Below are positions 43,489 to 43,622 of a DNA stretch of 43,622 nt, piece after piece. Source of the stretch: CAZOZP01 sp964584325 (GTDB lineage: Bacteria > Bacteroidota > Ignavibacteria > Ignavibacteriales > Melioribacteraceae); NCBI GenBank assembly GCA_964584325.1, contig CAZOZP010000029.1, forward strand, positions 1-43,622. The letters are read 5' to 3'. The first letter of the stretch is position 1. Every line of letters begins with the position of its first letter. Under the pieces are notes generated by a model, which searched no databases, was not told where the DNA came from, and saw only the letters and a list, made by a program, of their open reading frames with translations. The position numbers and the translations under genes were made by a program.

Positions 43489-43571
43489 GGAATCTTAGTA
43501 ACAATTGAAAATTTAATCTAATAAATCATTATAATCAAAAAAATCATACAAATCACAGTTCAGACAACAAA

Positions 43572-43622
43572 TGGACGGAGGTTGAAACGAAGTGGACGGA
43601 GGTTGAAACCAAATGGACGGAG
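43572..43622. repeat. 21-bp tandem repeat at the window end
   Basis: The unit TGGACGGAGGTTGAAAC plus four variable bases repeats at 43572, 43593 and 43614, the last cut by the window end. The spacing is exactly 21 bp. Read on the minus strand it would code for a seven-residue repeat (NLRPLRF-like), but no start or gene context supports translation. Confidence 0.8.

Larger units (their letters stand above)
43219..43622. other. Gene-free end region with several short repeats
   Basis: No plausible coding sequence is found in these 404 bp; open frames here are low-complexity. The region contains the leader of the nuclease gene, then repeats described separately, and runs to the window end. The mix of repeats suggests an intergenic region rich in interspersed elements. 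Confidence 0.6.

Noticed and set aside
43319..43504. Minus-strand 61-aa open frame
   Set aside because: It is composed of repeat sequence, has no ribosome binding site and no family-like pattern.
43572..43622. CRISPR-like array at the right edge
   Set aside because: Units are contiguous 21-bp tandem repeats without spacers and no cas gene is present.

Overview
The window is a 43.6 kb stretch of a low-GC bacterial genome, most likely an Ignavibacteriales-type member of the Bacteroidota/Ignavibacteriota group. The clues are a secreted protease with a type IX secretion C-terminal sorting domain (YQNYPNPFNP), a DUF3078 outer-membrane protein, a DUF4295-like small protein, several TAnnTTTG promoter-like boxes, and gene content close to the Chlorobi/Ignavibacteria. 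Clear Shine-Dalgarno sequences occur before several genes and fix some starts. TGA is used as a normal stop (znuA, znuB, lepB and ygiQ-family genes). No rRNA, tRNA, CRISPR array or prophage is visible.

Left part (1-14405). A B12-binding radical SAM gene runs off the left edge and carries an in-frame TGA. It is followed by a 1856-residue thioester-containing alpha-2-macroglobulin, then divergent priA. A tightly packed minus-strand operon then reads mmcQ/yjbR, znuA, znuC, znuB, lgt, a hypothetical gene and an RsmB/RsmF-type rRNA methyltransferase, with TAATG and ATGA overlaps.

Middle part (14405-32230). On the plus strand lie a Tsp/Prc protease, a YbaK deacylase, an unlisted 54-residue protein ended by a strong terminator, and a KamA-like radical SAM enzyme. 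On the minus strand, polyprenol-phosphate mannosyltransferase, a GT2 fused to a damaged WcaJ/WbaP-type domain, accA and recQ form one cluster. LepA, two signal peptidases I, a subtilisin-like T9SS cargo protease and an O-methyltransferase form another. The second cluster looks like an envelope and secretion operon. Divergently from lepA lies a secreted protein that fuses a metallophosphatase fold lacking its metal ligands to a PQQ-type beta-propeller.

Right part (32230-43622). A 162-bp hairpin-rich element with 10-bp terminal inverted repeats sits right behind the propeller gene. Its right 51 bp recur exactly at the left edge of the window. Next come DUF3078 and SufE, a DoxX-like protein, a HerA/YjgR-type ATPase, a candidate structured RNA with a perfect 15-bp terminator stem, then a YgiQ-type radical SAM protein, MntP, RlmI and a BMP-type lipoprotein. 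The last 3 kb looks accessory: an orphan MNT nucleotidyltransferase, a truncated HsdR, a stand-alone HIRAN protein, a secreted nuclease, and a gene-free end made of three kinds of short repeat.

Most of the window is housekeeping. No complete new defence or biosynthetic system is evident. The most unusual items are the pseudo-phosphatase/propeller fusion, the GT2/degenerate phosphoglycosyl-transferase fusion, the structured RNA locus near 36.0 kb and the hairpin element with its second copy at the contig edge.
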